Source of the DNA: Rhodanobacter sp.
GTDB taxonomy: Bacteria > Pseudomonadota > Gammaproteobacteria > Xanthomonadales > Rhodanobacteraceae
Length of the DNA stretch: 64,000 nt
Assembly (NCBI GenBank): GCA_027450005.1
Contig: DAIDKO010000096.1
Span: 24,052 to 88,051, forward strand
Reading direction: 5' to 3'
Shown: positions 15,247 through 24,574 of the stretch, piece by piece
Layout of the letters: the number at the start of each line of letters is the position of its first letter
Numbering within the stretch: position 1 is the stretch's first letter
The notes under the pieces: model-generated
Databases searched by the model: none
What the model was told of the DNA's origin: nothing
What the model saw: the letters and a program-made list of their open reading frames with translations, nothing else
Translations under genes and position numbers: made by a program

Positions 15247-18002
15247 CGCGGCTGCGCGACAGGCTCGGGCAGCTGACCGGGCGCCGCGTGGCGCTTGGGA
15301 TGGCGTGTGGCTTGGCCGCGAGCGCCGCCATGGGCTGCCCGCGCACCGCCTGGGCCGATGGCGAGGCCGCATCAGCCGGCGCAAGCGCGGAAGGTAGCTT
15401 CGCCAACTTCGACCGCAGCATGCTGGCCGGCGCCGGACATGGGACAGCGGACCTTTCGCGGTTCGAGCATGGTAACCCCGTGCTGCCAGGGATCTACAAC
15501 CTCGACATCTACCTAAATAAGCATTGGGTGGGTCGCATGGACGTGCGCTTTGCCGCGCCCGCTGCCAATACCAACGCGGTTCCCTGCGTCGACAGCCGCT
15601 TGCTCGACCGCATGGGCGTCGCTCCCGCCAAGACCGCCACCGCGGCAGCAGCGGCCGCAAAATTGGCATCGTCAGCCTGCATCGGCTTGGGCGACCTCAT
15701 CCCGGGCGCCACGTTGACGGTCGACATGTCCAGTCTGCGCGTCAACGCCAGCATACCGCAGGCCTTCATGAACCAACGGCCGCGGGGGTGGGTGAACCCC
15801 GCTTCGTGGGACGCCGGCGTAACGTCGTTCCTTCTCAACTACAACATCAACAGTTACCGGACTACGACCAGCGGGCGATACCTGGACAGCGCGTACCTCG
15901 GTCTGCGTGCCGGCTTCAACCTCGGCTTGTGGCAATTCCGCCAGGACAGTACCGCCTCGCAGGAATCGGGTACGAACCAGACCAGTCGGCGCCACTGGCA
16001 CAACATCGACGCGTACGTGCAGCGGGCGCTTCCCGGGATACGCGCCGTACTGAGCCTGGGCGATAGCTACACCGACGGCGCGGTTTTCGACAGTTACGGT
16101 CTGCGCGGCGCGCAACTGGCCACCGACGACCGAATGCTTCCCCAGTCACTGCGCGGCTATGCACCCGTGGTGCATGGCATCGCCTACACCAACGCCAAGG
16201 TCACGGTCACCCAGAACGGCGTGCAGATCTACCAGACGACGGTCGCGCCCGGTCCGTTCGTGATCAATGATCTTTACCCCACCGGCTACGGCGGTGATCT
16301 GGCGGTGAACGTGACGGAGGCCGATGGTCGCAAGCATAGTTTCACCGTGCCCTACGCTTCGTTGGCGCAACTGATGCGCCCTGGCGTCACCCGTTTCGAC
16401 ATCGCCGTCGGCCAACTGCGCGACAGCTTTCCTCAGAGCCGTCCCGACGTAATCCAGGCCTCGTTGCAGCATGGCTTCAGCAACCGCATCAGCGGCTATG
16501 CCGGAGTGCAGGGTTCGGCGGGATACGGCGCGGCGCTGGTCGGCGCTGCACTCAACACACCATACGGGGCGCTGGCGCTGGACATCACGCAGGCCCATGC
16601 CAGCATACCGCGCTATGGAAGTTACAACGGACAAAGCTACCGAGTCAGCTACAACAGGGTCCTTCCCGAAAGCGGTACCTCGCTGACCGTGGCTGCCGAC
16701 CGCTACTCCACCAGCGGCTTCCTGAGCCTGAGTGACGCTGAAACCGCGCGCGATTTCGCCCGGCAAGGCATGAATGCCCTTCAGTATCAGCCCGCGAGCG
16801 TACTGACGATCGATGGGTTACCCGTCCAGAGCCTGCTCACGCCTGCCCAGCTTGCTGCACTGACCGGAACGGTCTACAACAGTGGTGGTCTTTACACCGC
16901 GCGCGGCCTGCTGCAACAGCGCAACCGCTTCACTCTGACGCTCAACCAGCGCTTGGGAAGCGACGGTGGCTCGCTGTACGCCAACGCCTCGGTCAGCGAC
17001 TACTGGAACCATCCCGGCAATGACACACAGTTTCAAGTCGGCTACGACAACCACCTCGGGCGACTGGCTTACAGCATCTCCGCCAGCCGCGGACGCATCG
17101 CCCTGGGCGGCTACGACAATCAGGTGTCCCTCAACGCCAGCCTGCCGCTGGGTGACACGGCACACGCTCCGAGTATCTCCTTCAACCTTGGCCACGATAG
17201 CAACAGCGGCAACCAAGCGGAGAGCACCCTCAATGGCGCGCTTGGCGAATGGAACCAGTTCAACTATGGCGCCACGGCCTCGCACACCGGCAACGGCACC
17301 GGCAATGCCTACGACGTGAACGTCGGCTACAACAGCCGCTATGCCGTATTTGACGCCAGTGCCGGCGGCGGCCGTGGCTACTCGCAGGCATCCGTCGGTG
17401 CCAGCGGTGCGGTGGTCGCCCATCCCGGCGGCATCACTTTCGGTCAGCCGACCGGTGACACCGTCGCCATCGTGCACATGCCCGGCGCTACGGGCGCCCA
17501 CATCCTCAATGCCCCCGGCCTGAGCGTGGACCGCCACGGCTATGCGCTGGTGCCTTACTTGACGCCCTACCAGCGCGATACCATCGAGGTCGACCCGCAA
17601 GGCCTGCCGCTGGGCGTGCAGTTGGCAGCCACCAGCGCCGACGTCGCGCCCTATGCCGGTGCGACAGTGATGGTGAACTTCAAGAGTACGTCAGGTCGGG
17701 CCGTGATCGTACGCATCCGCCTTGCGGACGGCCAGCCCCCTCCTTTCGGCGCGCAGGTGTTCGACGCAAAATACCGGCCGCTCGGCGTGGTCGGCCAGGG
17801 CGGCCTGTCACTGCTGCGGGGCGTTGGGGCCAACGGGAAGCTCAGCGTCCAGTGGGACGATGACCGCGGCGCGGCGCATACCTGCGGATTCACCTATGCT
17901 TTGCCGGCAATCGGTCGATCTTCTGCGGCGTATCAGCAGATGCAGGCGACATGCGCTCACGAAAGCGCCGCGTCGCCGTCACAGAAGGAAAACCGCACAT
18001 GA
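15243..18002 (+). CDS. Outer membrane fimbrial usher (FimD/PapC type)
   Basis: The 919-residue usher starts in an ATGA overlap with the chaperone gene. After a signal peptide there is an N-terminal chaperone-binding domain (LPGIYNLDIYLNKHWVGRMDVRF, quoted in part: PGIYNLDIYLN), then a long beta-barrel region with the usher motifs SYTDGAVFDSYGLRG, GYAPVVHGIAYTNAKV and PGPFVINDLYPTGYGGDL flanking the plug domain, and C-terminal Ig-like domains (GLPLGVQLAAT, PFGAQVFD). It forms the outer-membrane pore through which pilins are polymerised. Cysteines near the N-terminus (VPCVDSRLL, SACIGLGDL) and C-terminus match family positions. Confidence 0.96.
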   Translation: MTRLRDRLGQLTGRRVALGMACGLAASAAMGCPRTAWADGEAASAGASAEGSFANFDRSMLAGAGHGTADLSRFEHGNPVLPGIYNLDIYLNKHWVGRMDVRFAAPAANTNAVPCVDSRLLDRMGVAPAKTATAAAAAAKLASSACIGLGDLIPGATLTVDMSSLRVNASIPQAFMNQRPRGWVNPASWDAGVTSFLLNYNINSYRTTTSGRYLDSAYLGLRAGFNLGLWQFRQDSTASQESGTNQTSRRHWHNIDAYVQRALPGIRAVLSLGDSYTDGAVFDSYGLRGAQLATDDRMLPQSLRGYAPVVHGIAYTNAKVTVTQNGVQIYQTTVAPGPFVINDLYPTGYGGDLAVNVTEADGRKHSFTVPYASLAQLMRPGVTRFDIAVGQLRDSFPQSRPDVIQASLQHGFSNRISGYAGVQGSAGYGAALVGAALNTPYGALALDITQAHASIPRYGSYNGQSYRVSYNRVLPESGTSLTVAADRYSTSGFLSLSDAETARDFARQGMNALQYQPASVLTIDGLPVQSLLTPAQLAALTGTVYNSGGLYTARGLLQQRNRFTLTLNQRLGSDGGSLYANASVSDYWNHPGNDTQFQVGYDNHLGRLAYSISASRGRIALGGYDNQVSLNASLPLGDTAHAPSISFNLGHDSNSGNQAESTLNGALGEWNQFNYGATASHTGNGTGNAYDVNVGYNSRYAVFDASAGGGRGYSQASVGASGAVVAHPGGITFGQPTGDTVAIVHMPGATGAHILNAPGLSVDRHGYALVPYLTPYQRDTIEVDPQGLPLGVQLAATSADVAPYAGATVMVNFKSTSGRAVIVRIRLADGQPPPFGAQVFDAKYRPLGVVGQGGLSLLRGVGANGKLSVQWDDDRGAAHTCGFTYALPAIGRSSAAYQQMQATCAHESAASPSQKENRT

Positions 18003-19141
18003 CCTGTCACGCTGCGATACACCTGTGGCGGCCAACCATGAAGATCATCCAGGCGCTGCAGCTGCTGGCAATCCTGCTGCTGTTCGCGATCGTGCGACCC
18101 GCCATGGCCGCCCAGTCGCCAGCCTGTGTCCCTTCGGCGTCCACCGCAAGCATCACGCTGCCCGCAACCGGCATTTCCCCCGGGCAGAGCAATGGTCTGA
18201 TCGGTTCACCCGGGACGGCAACGATCACGTTCAATTGCTCGACACCGTTTCTAAACGACACGAACTTTGAAGACGACTTCGCCCTGATGACCGGCAATCT
18301 TGCGTCGATGGATACGATGACGGTCCCGCCCGGTGGCTCCGGCGGCATCATGTTCACCACCAACTTGCCGGGCATCGAAGTTCAACTCACCGCCGCCCAA
18401 GTGCAAGCCAGCGGTGGCAACAATGGCCCGAATGGCGGGCCCGGCTGGAACATGGGAGCCATCGACTGCATCAGCTTCACCCAGACCTCCCGCAACTGGT
18501 ACTGCACCCCCGCTAATACGTTGACCGTGGCGTTCACAGCGCAACTCGTCAAGACTGGCTCGGTCACTCCCGGTCTCGGCACAGTGAACAGTATCAACCT
18601 ACTCAACTTCTTCGATCAGGACACCTATACCCTCTACACGTGCATTAAAAAAAAGTGCTCTGTCTCCAGCCCGCAGACCGACTCACCAACGAATATTGGC
18701 ACCCTCACCCTCAACGCGGTGACGGTCTCCGTGACCGCGTGCTCGGTTGCGATCGACCCAACTGTGGTGACCTTGCCGACAATAGCGACCGCCGCGCTCA
18801 CCGGTACCGGTGCGACGACCGGCAAGCAACCGTTTAGCGTGCAACTTAACTGCCCCGCGGGCGCCAACCTCTCCATTACGCTTGCCACGTCAAACCCTCA
18901 GGCCGGGGTCACGGGCGTGATTGCACCGACCACGGGCAGCGGCTATGCGCAGAACGTGGGGGTACAGTTGCTCAGGTCCGACGGCACGACTCCCGTGCCT
19001 TTCGGCACAGCCATCTCGGAAGGCACGACGACTGGCGGCATCATCAGCCTGCCGTTTTACGCTCAGTACTTCCAGACCGGTACATCGGCGAGTGCTGGAA
19101 ATGTGACCGCGACGGCCACCTACACGCTTACTTACCAGTAG
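17999..19141 (+). CDS. Fimbrial tip adhesin / minor subunit, two-domain
   Basis: The start at 17999 overlaps the usher stop (ATGA) and has AAGGA 9 bases upstream; an alternative ATG at 18038 would begin directly at the signal peptide (MKIIQALQLLAILLLF). The 380-residue product has an N-terminal domain rich in Cys, Gly and Asn (about 40-245, probable receptor-binding domain) and a C-terminal pilin domain (VTVSVTACSVAIDP, then VQLNCPAG, ending TYTLTYQ). This FimH-like layout, and its position after the usher, identify it as the tip subunit. Bases 18647-18654 inside the gene are a run of eight adenines. Confidence 0.88.
   Translation: MTCHAAIHLWRPTMKIIQALQLLAILLLFAIVRPAMAAQSPACVPSASTASITLPATGISPGQSNGLIGSPGTATITFNCSTPFLNDTNFEDDFALMTGNLASMDTMTVPPGGSGGIMFTTNLPGIEVQLTAAQVQASGGNNGPNGGPGWNMGAIDCISFTQTSRNWYCTPANTLTVAFTAQLVKTGSVTPGLGTVNSINLLNFFDQDTYTLYTCIKKKCSVSSPQTDSPTNIGTLTLNAVTVSVTACSVAIDPTVVTLPTIATAALTGTGATTGKQPFSVQLNCPAGANLSITLATSNPQAGVTGVIAPTTGSGYAQNVGVQLLRSDGTTPVPFGTAISEGTTTGGIISLPFYAQYFQTGTSASAGNVTATATYTLTYQ
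18647..18654 (+). repeat. Homopolymeric A8 tract within the adhesin gene
   Basis: Eight consecutive A in the codons for Ile-Lys-Lys-Lys. It stands out in a gene of otherwise high GC. Slippage by one base would truncate the adhesin between its two domains. Confidence 0.6.
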
Positions 19142-19221
19142 CTTTACCCGCTTCACGGCCTCGCGATGCGAACGATCGACCCACCCCGTGAGCCGCCCCA
19201 AGGACTACCTCCGGCTATCCG

Positions 19222-19566
19222 TCAATCGTAGGTGTTCACGATTACGCCCGTTGCCGGCCTGCCTTTGGGTCCGAAAGTCGCGTAGCTGTTGAAGTAGGCC
19301 AGCAGGCGATCGTTGGCGATCGCGGTGGCACTGAGGCTGACGACGCTGCGGGAGTAGCTCCGACCGACGTCGGCTGCATCGTGCCCGCAGGTGCGGTGGA
19401 TCGGCGCTTGGCCGATCGACGCAGCGGTCGACTGGGATGTGTTGATGACGCAGGTGGGCTCCAGTACGGCACCGCTGAAATTGATACGTCCGCCCTCAGC
19501 CCATGCGCCCTGGGCCACCAGCGCCATCAGCAAACCGAAGAACCAGCGGTCTCGACCGAGCATCAC
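19222..19566 (-). CDS. Orphan small pilin-like secreted protein
   Basis: The 114-residue product starts at 19566 or 19563 (tandem ATG) behind GGGAGAGG. A signal peptide (FFGLLMALVAQGAWA) is followed by GRINFSGAVLEPTC, a standard beginning for type 1 fimbrial subunits; a second cysteine in HRTCGHD would close the disulphide. It lacks the long core of the major pilin and ends GVIVNTYD. It converges with the fimbrial operon and has its own promoter space (19567-19786). It may be a minor or terminating pilin, or a subunit used by the neighbouring usher. Confidence 0.75.
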   Translation of the reverse strand: MMLGRDRWFFGLLMALVAQGAWAEGGRINFSGAVLEPTCVINTSQSTAASIGQAPIHRTCGHDAADVGRSYSRSVVSLSATAIANDRLLAYFNSYATFGPKGRPATGVIVNTYD

Positions 19567-19786
19567 GCCTCTCCCGACACGCAGGGGTTTACGTGCCTTG
19601 GAATAGCTGTCGGCGCCTTTGGAGGGAACTTAACGGCGAGCGGAGGCCCAGTCCGTCAAACTGTGATTGTCGTCACTATTTGTCCACCGGGTAACTTCTT
19701 GGGGCCGAGGCAGGACGACACACGTGCCACCGGCAAAGAGGATATCGGCATCACAACAGCCTTCTGAAGAGCGCTGCGGCCGATCC

Positions 19787-20686
19787 TCATACCACCCGAC
19801 GGAATGCCAGACCCTGATGCAAAGGCTCGGCGAGCCAATGATCGGCCAGCAGGAATGCGAACAATGCCATGAGGTAGATGATCGAGTACCTGAACACGCG
19901 CATCGCGAAGAACTCGTCCGGCGGATTCAATAGCCGAATGGCGTAATAGAGAAACCCAACGCCAAGCACTGCCGCCCCCCCCAGGTACAGCCAGCCGCAG
20001 TGCCCGGTGATCGCCGGCAGCAGGCTGACCACTACCAGCAGCACGGTATAGAACAGCACCTGCCAGCGCGTATACGCCACGCCGTGGGTCACCGGCAGCA
20101 TCGGCACACCGGCGCGCGCATAGTCCTCCCGGCGGAAGATCGCTAGTGCCCAGAAATGCGGCGGCGTCCACACAAAGATGATCAGGCAAAGCTGCAGCGC
20201 GAACGGGTGCAGCGCGCCGGTCACCGCGGTCCAGCCCAGCACCGGGGGGATCGCCCCGGCAAGGCCGCCGATCACAATGTTTTGCGGCGTGGCCCGCTTC
20301 AGGTAGGCGGTGTAGACCAGCGCGTAGCCGATCAGGCCGCCAAAGGTAAGCCAGGCGGTGAGCCCGTTCACCTCCAATGCCAACACCAGCATCGAGGCAA
20401 TACCGATGACGATGGCGAACACCAGCACCTGCCACGGCTGCAGATGCCCGGTGGCCAGCGGACGCCGTGCGGTGCGCGCCATCAGCTTGTCAATGCGCTG
20501 GTCGATCAGGTGGTTGAACGCCGCCGCCGAAGCGGAGGCCAACCAGATGCCCAGCGTGCCCCATACCAGTGCGCGCCACGGCGGGATGCCCGGCACCGCG
20601 AGGAACATGCCGATCACGGCGCAGAACACCAACAACGCAACCACGCGCGGCTTGGTCAGCTGCAGGTATTCGCCCAGCACGCTCAT
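19787..20686 (-). CDS. ctaB: Protohaem IX farnesyltransferase (haem O synthase)
   Basis: This 299-residue UbiA-superfamily membrane protein attaches a farnesyl chain to haem b, giving haem O. It starts [19 protein letters not shown], the typical N-terminus. The aspartate-rich motif [15 protein letters not shown] (about 58-72) binds the Mg-pyrophosphate, and YTAYLKR plus [10 protein letters not shown] are conserved loops. About eight to nine helices are visible. It overlaps ctaA by 4 bases at the end of the SURF1-SCO-ctaA-ctaB run. Haem O then goes to CtaA. Confidence 0.96.
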   Translation of the reverse strand: MSVLGEYLQLTKPRVVALLVFCAVIGMFLAVPGIPPWRALVWGTLGIWLASASAAAFNHLIDQRIDKLMARTARRPLATGHLQPWQVLVFAIVIGIASMLVLALEVNGLTAWLTFGGLIGYALVYTAYLKRATPQNIVIGGLAGAIPPVLGWTAVTGALHPFALQLCLIIFVWTPPHFWALAIFRREDYARAGVPMLPVTHGVAYTRWQVLFYTVLLVVVSLLPAITGHCGWLYLGGAAVLGVGFLYYAIRLLNPPDEFFAMRVFRYSIIYLMALFAFLLADHWLAEPLHQGLAFRRVV

Positions 20687-21846
20687 GCCGCCGCCCCTGC
20701 CGCGCCCAGCCTACGTTGCGTGCGCGCCAGCGCAGCCACCAAGGTGAACAGCAGCAGCGCCGCCATGCCGTTGTGCGCGGTCGCCACCGGCAAGGGCAGG
20801 CCGAAATGCACGTTGCTGATACCCAGCAGCACCTGGCAGACCAGGGCCACGGCCACCGCAATGCCGAACGGGCGCAGGCCGCACCGCACCAGTCGGTGGG
20901 ACAGCCAGCCGAGATAGCAGAACACCACGAGGGCGCCGATGCGGTGCGTCATCTGGATCGCGGTGCGTGCGGCCCCGTCGAGGATGCCACCCTCGTAGTC
21001 CACCCCGACGCCACGCCACAGGATAAAGCCCTGGTGGAAATCGGCGACAGGCCACCACTGGCCCGAACACTTGGGAAAGGCCGCATCGCCGAAGCCACAG
21101 GCCAGCGCGGCATAGTTCGAGGACGTCCAGCCGCCCAGCGCGATCTGGCAGGCCAGCAGCACGATGCCGACGACCACCAGGCGGCGCAGCCCCACCAAGG
21201 CGTCGTCGGCCGCCCCCACGCCAGCCAGACGCAGCGCCGCGTAACCGAGCAGCGCGAACGTGGTCATGCCACCTAGCAGGTGCCCGGTGACCACGATGGG
21301 CTTCAGGAGCAGGGTCACGGTCCACATGCCCAGCATGGCCTGGAAGATGATCACCGCCAACGCCAGCACGACGATCCGATTGGCGCCGTCGCTGCGCAAT
21401 CGCCAAGCGCCCTGCATCGGCAACAGGATCGCCATGACGGACAGCGCCGACGAAACCACGTGTTCGCCGCGCATGTACATCGTCACGCCGACCGCCGCGC
21501 ACAGGGCGCCAACGATCACTTTCACGCGCGTTCTGTAGTCGCGCCACGCAGCGATCAGCGCCATCGCCAGCACCAGCATGCCCAGCGTGCCGGCCAGCAT
21601 GCGATGCACCTGCTCACGCCAGGCCTTGGGTGCCTCGTAAGGCCGATCGGGAAATTCAGCGTCGGCCTTCGCCACCGCCGCTGCATGGTGCGGCCAGGTC
21701 GCCTGCCCGTAGCAGGTGGGCCAGTCCGGGCAGGACAGCCCGGCGTTGGATAGGCGCACGAAGGCGCCGAACATCACCAGCCCGAATGCAAACACGGTGG
21801 CCAGCAGCGCCAACCAGCGCAGGATTCTTCGCACTCGAAACGACAT
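20683..21846 (-). CDS. ctaA: Haem A synthase (COX15/CtaA)
   Basis: This 387-residue membrane protein oxidises the C8 methyl of haem O to give haem A for the aa3 oxidase. Typical features: eight helices, the first followed by [23 protein letters not shown] (conserved [13 protein letters not shown]), EQVHRML with the haem-ligand histidine, [12 protein letters not shown], and [14 protein letters not shown] near the end, after a second His (QMTHRIGA). The start codon touches the stop of the SCO-like gene (TAATG). Confidence 0.96.
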   Translation of the reverse strand: MSFRVRRILRWLALLATVFAFGLVMFGAFVRLSNAGLSCPDWPTCYGQATWPHHAAAVAKADAEFPDRPYEAPKAWREQVHRMLAGTLGMLVLAMALIAAWRDYRTRVKVIVGALCAAVGVTMYMRGEHVVSSALSVMAILLPMQGAWRLRSDGANRIVVLALAVIIFQAMLGMWTVTLLLKPIVVTGHLLGGMTTFALLGYAALRLAGVGAADDALVGLRRLVVVGIVLLACQIALGGWTSSNYAALACGFGDAAFPKCSGQWWPVADFHQGFILWRGVGVDYEGGILDGAARTAIQMTHRIGALVVFCYLGWLSHRLVRCGLRPFGIAVAVALVCQVLLGISNVHFGLPLPVATAHNGMAALLLFTLVAALARTQRRLGAAGAAA

Positions 21847-22418
21847 TACTTGATGACCCTCTTCAGATCCCGGAGCAGCCCGGAGGCATCGAAACCGGCA
21901 GGATAGCTCGCCAGTGCCGTGCCATCGGATTCCACCAGCAGCGCGCCCACGCTATCGGCCTGCCGCGGGCGCCACTGTGCCAGCTTTCCGTCCGCGTCCT
22001 GGCCGACCTGCCAATAGTTCGCCATGCCGGCGCGCCGCCGCGGGTCGGCTGGCGGCGTGCCCACGTACAGCAGGCGCAAGCGCGACTGGTTGCCATTGAG
22101 CATCACGCGGCTCTTGGCCATCGCGGTCAGCCCCGCGTAGCAGCGCGCGGCGCAGTCCGGCCCAGGCAACGCGACCAGGGTGAGCCGCGGCCTGCTGTCG
22201 CGCCACGCCCACAGGCCACCATCGGCCATGCGCACCGGCAGCTGCTCATGCGCGAAATTGCGCTGTGGCGTGATCGGCAGGCCGTTGCCTTTCGCTGCAG
22301 GTTGCCAACCGGCCAGCACGAGCACCATCGCCACCACGAACGGCGCGGCAAACACCGAGGCGACCAGCAGCAGTTTCAGGCGGCTCTTGCGCTGCATGGC
22401 GGGGTCGACAGCTTTCAT
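21846..22418 (-). CDS. Membrane-anchored SCO-like thioredoxin-fold protein, oxidase assembly
   Basis: The 190-residue product has one N-terminal membrane anchor (LKLLLVASVFAAPFVVAMVLVL) and a periplasmic domain that looks like a reduced SCO1/thioredoxin fold: RLTLVALPGPDCAARCYAG contains a CxxxC pair (split here: GPDCAARC), matching the copper-binding pair of SCO proteins. The C-terminal part (GALLVESDGTALASYPAG) resembles the last strands of the fold. The distal copper-ligand histidine is not obvious. It lies between SURF1 and ctaA, so a role in copper delivery or redox priming of CuA is likely. No stronger family assignment is possible by eye. Confidence 0.75.
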   Translation of the reverse strand: MKAVDPAMQRKSRLKLLLVASVFAAPFVVAMVLVLAGWQPAAKGNGLPITPQRNFAHEQLPVRMADGGLWAWRDSRPRLTLVALPGPDCAARCYAGLTAMAKSRVMLNGNQSRLRLLYVGTPPADPRRRAGMANYWQVGQDADGKLAQWRPRQADSVGALLVESDGTALASYPAGFDASGLLRDLKRVIK

Positions 22419-22431
22419 CGTCAGTCCAAGA

Positions 22432-23166
22432 TCAGGAACGGCGCGAACCGGGCTTGCGGTTCAGCACCAGCAGGATCACCACCACGGCGATGGCGAAGGA
22501 AAACCACTGGAACGCGTAGGCTCGATGCCGCGCCGGCGGCATGTCACCGAAATCCAGCACGTGCTCGCGCACGTAGATCGAGGACGGGTCGGCATCCAGC
22601 GCCAGCACACGCGGGTAGAGCTTTTGGCCGAGGTCGGCGGACACCTGGCCGAGATCGAGGTAGATGGTTTTCTTCGGCCACGCCGTCTGGCGCGCCAGCG
22701 CGTTGCCGCCCATCTCGAAGCCGTGTCCTGGCGGGGGCTCGTAGAGGCCACGCAAGCCCTGCTCGCCATCCGGCAACGGCGGCAACTGCGGTGTCTGGTC
22801 GGTGCCGTCGCCGGGCAGGAAGCCAAGATCGACCAGCAACAGGCGATCCCCGCCCTGGGGCCGGAACGGGACATAGACCTCTACCCCACCGCGGTCATCG
22901 TGTTTCGGGTTGTCCAGCAGGTAGATACGTCCGGATACGTAGCGACCCTGCACCATCACGCGCGGATAGGCGTCCTGCGGCGGGTGCAGCGCCACGGGAA
23001 TAAAATCCTGCGGAGTCGCGACGGCGGCCGCGGCATAGCGTCGCAGCAGATCGTCCTTGTAGGCGGCGCGATGCAGCTGCCAGAAGCCCAAACGCACGAA
23101 AAGCACGGCGGCGCAGGCTGTTAGCAGGATCGCCCACCAGGGCGGCCGACGGAATCCGCCTAGCAC
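22432..23166 (-). CDS. SURF1 family cytochrome oxidase biogenesis protein
   Basis: The 244-residue protein begins with GTG at 23166 (MLGGFRRPPWW). Two membrane helices flank a periplasmic domain, as in SURF1/Shy1: helix 1 (ILLTACAAVLFVRLGFWQL, with the conserved G-x-WQ-x-R/H ending), and helix 2 near the C-terminus (AFQWFSFAIAVVVILLVL, conserved YAxQWFxxA). Inside, RVMVQGRYVSGRIYLLDN and LLVDLGFLP are family motifs. SURF1 helps insert haem a into subunit I. It opens the SURF1-SCO-ctaA-ctaB operon. Confidence 0.93.
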   Translation of the reverse strand: MLGGFRRPPWWAILLTACAAVLFVRLGFWQLHRAAYKDDLLRRYAAAAVATPQDFIPVALHPPQDAYPRVMVQGRYVSGRIYLLDNPKHDDRGGVEVYVPFRPQGGDRLLLVDLGFLPGDGTDQTPQLPPLPDGEQGLRGLYEPPPGHGFEMGGNALARQTAWPKKTIYLDLGQVSADLGQKLYPRVLALDADPSSIYVREHVLDFGDMPPARHRAYAFQWFSFAIAVVVILLVLNRKPGSRRS

Positions 23167-23222
23167 GATGCGTGCACCCCGGTCGCTATACTCAAGACAA
23201 CAAAATCAACCGGATCGATCAC

Positions 23223-23438
23223 GTGGGCCCCATCTACAAATACGCGGTGGTGGTGGTGCTGCTGGTGGTGATTTTCAGCCTCGGCCAGGCGCTCTACTAC
23301 ATGATGACCGACAAGGACAACGACAAACGCATGGCCTGGGCATTGACCCGCCGCATCGGGCTGTCGCTGCTGCTGATCGGCATGGTCGCATTCGGCATCT
23401 GGATGGGCTGGCTGCAACCGCATGGCGTCGGCCAGTGA
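23223..23438 (+). CDS. Twin-transmembrane protein (DUF2909 family)
   Basis: The 71-residue product starts with GTG at 23223 (MGPIYKYAV), which matches the usual length. Starting at the GTG at 23172 would leave no promoter space against SURF1. Two helices (AVVVVLLVVIFSLGQALYYM and IGLSLLLIGMVAFGIWMGW) are joined by a charged loop with KRMAWALTRR. The family is found beside cytochrome c oxidase genes in proteobacteria but has no assigned role. Here it is transcribed against the surrounding cta genes. Confidence 0.85.
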   Translation: MGPIYKYAVVVVLLVVIFSLGQALYYMMTDKDNDKRMAWALTRRIGLSLLLIGMVAFGIWMGWLQPHGVGQ

Positions 23439-23479
23439 TTGTAGCCTCCCTGGATCTGAATGTTCCCCCTGGATACGAA

Positions 23480-23512
23480 GAAGCCCGCCGGTTGGCGGGC
23501 TTCTCGTTGTTT
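23480..23512 (+). terminator. Terminator after the DUF2909 gene
   Basis: A 10-bp stem (GAAGCCCGCC, 4-base loop, 23480-23503) is followed by TCGTTGTTT. A second hairpin (CCGGCC/GGCCGG, 23551-23568) between it and ctaE could serve the minus strand. Confidence 0.75.
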
Positions 23513-23608
23513 CCGGGAGCTCGGCTCGAAGCGCCGCCTCCTTGAAGAGTCCGGCCAAGGATGGCCGGTTCTTGGTCTTGGCTCTCCGCGACAGGACGTC
23601 GCGTAAAG

Positions 23609-24496
23609 TCAAAGTATGTAGACGAACAGGAACAGGCACAGCCACACCACGTCGACGAAGTGCCAGTACCACGCCACCGCCTCGAAGCCGAAGTGGTGGT
23701 CCTTATTGAAATGCCCTTTCAGCACGCGGAACCAGATCACCGCCAGCATGATGGTGCCCAGCGTCACGTGTAGACCGTGGAATCCGGTGAGCATGAAGAA
23801 GGTGGAGCCGTACACGCCACTGTGCAGGGTGAGGTTCAGCTCCTTGTAGGCCTCCATGTACTCGTGCGCCTGGCAGTACAGGAAGGTCGCACCCAGCAGC
23901 ACGGTGAGGCCGAGGAACACCAGGATCTTGCCGCGATGGCCCGCGCGCAGCGCGTGGTGCGCGATGGTCACGGTGACACTGGAGGTGAGCAGAATCAGCG
24001 TGTTCAGCAGCGGCAGGCCCCATGGCACCACGGTGCTGAAGGCGCCACCCACATGCATCGGCCCATTGCCGCCCTCGGCACCCCACGAAGCACTGTAGTT
24101 GTCGTAGAGGAACCGGTGGGTGAGCACGCCATGGCCAGCCCCGCCGAGCCACGGAATCGAGAAGTTGCGGATGTAGAACAACGCGCCGAAGAACGCGCCG
24201 AAGAACATCACTTCCGAGAAGATGAACCACATCATGCCCATGCGGAACGAGGTGTCCACCTGGGGGTTGTACATGCCTGCCAGCGATTCCTTGATCACCG
24301 AATGGAACCAGCCGAAGAACATGCCGATGATGCCGATCGCGCCGACCGTGATTACCGTCTTGCCAAAACCGGACTCACCGGGCTCCGCATTGAGCCAGTG
24401 CGCCGCGCCGAACACGGTGAGGAACATCACCACCGCGGCCACGATGGGCCACTGGCTCTTGCTCGGAACGTAGTAGGTGTCGTGCTGCTGGGACAT
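23609..24496 (-). CDS. ctaE: Cytochrome c oxidase subunit III
   Basis: The 295-residue subunit III starts at 24496 (MSQQHDTYYVP); the longer frame to 24565 is unsupported. Seven membrane helices are visible. Conserved pieces include FSEVMFFGAFFGALFY (with the glutamate near the lipid/proton site), ITIAHHALRAGH-like sequence, YSHEYMEA-equivalent CQAHEYMEAYKEL, GFHGLHVTLGTI and the C-terminal HFGFEAVAWYWHFVDVVWL (both typical of CoxC). It belongs to the aa3 oxidase with ctaC and ctaD. A small 44-codon gene, not cox11, separates it from ctaD. Confidence 0.96.
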   Translation of the reverse strand: MSQQHDTYYVPSKSQWPIVAAVVMFLTVFGAAHWLNAEPGESGFGKTVITVGAIGIIGMFFGWFHSVIKESLAGMYNPQVDTSFRMGMMWFIFSEVMFFGAFFGALFYIRNFSIPWLGGAGHGVLTHRFLYDNYSASWGAEGGNGPMHVGGAFSTVVPWGLPLLNTLILLTSSVTVTIAHHALRAGHRGKILVFLGLTVLLGATFLYCQAHEYMEAYKELNLTLHSGVYGSTFFMLTGFHGLHVTLGTIMLAVIWFRVLKGHFNKDHHFGFEAVAWYWHFVDVVWLCLFLFVYIL

Positions 24497-24574
24497 GCTG
24501 AGACTCCGTGGAGTTTCCCCGTGGGCGAAGGATGCCGTGACCGCCTTACCAAACGGCGACGGCAACCACCGCGA

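Noticed and set aside
23172-23438. GTG at 23172 as the start of the DUF2909 protein
   Set aside because: It would begin 5 bases from the divergent SURF1 start, leaving no promoter space, and add 17 residues absent from the usual family length.
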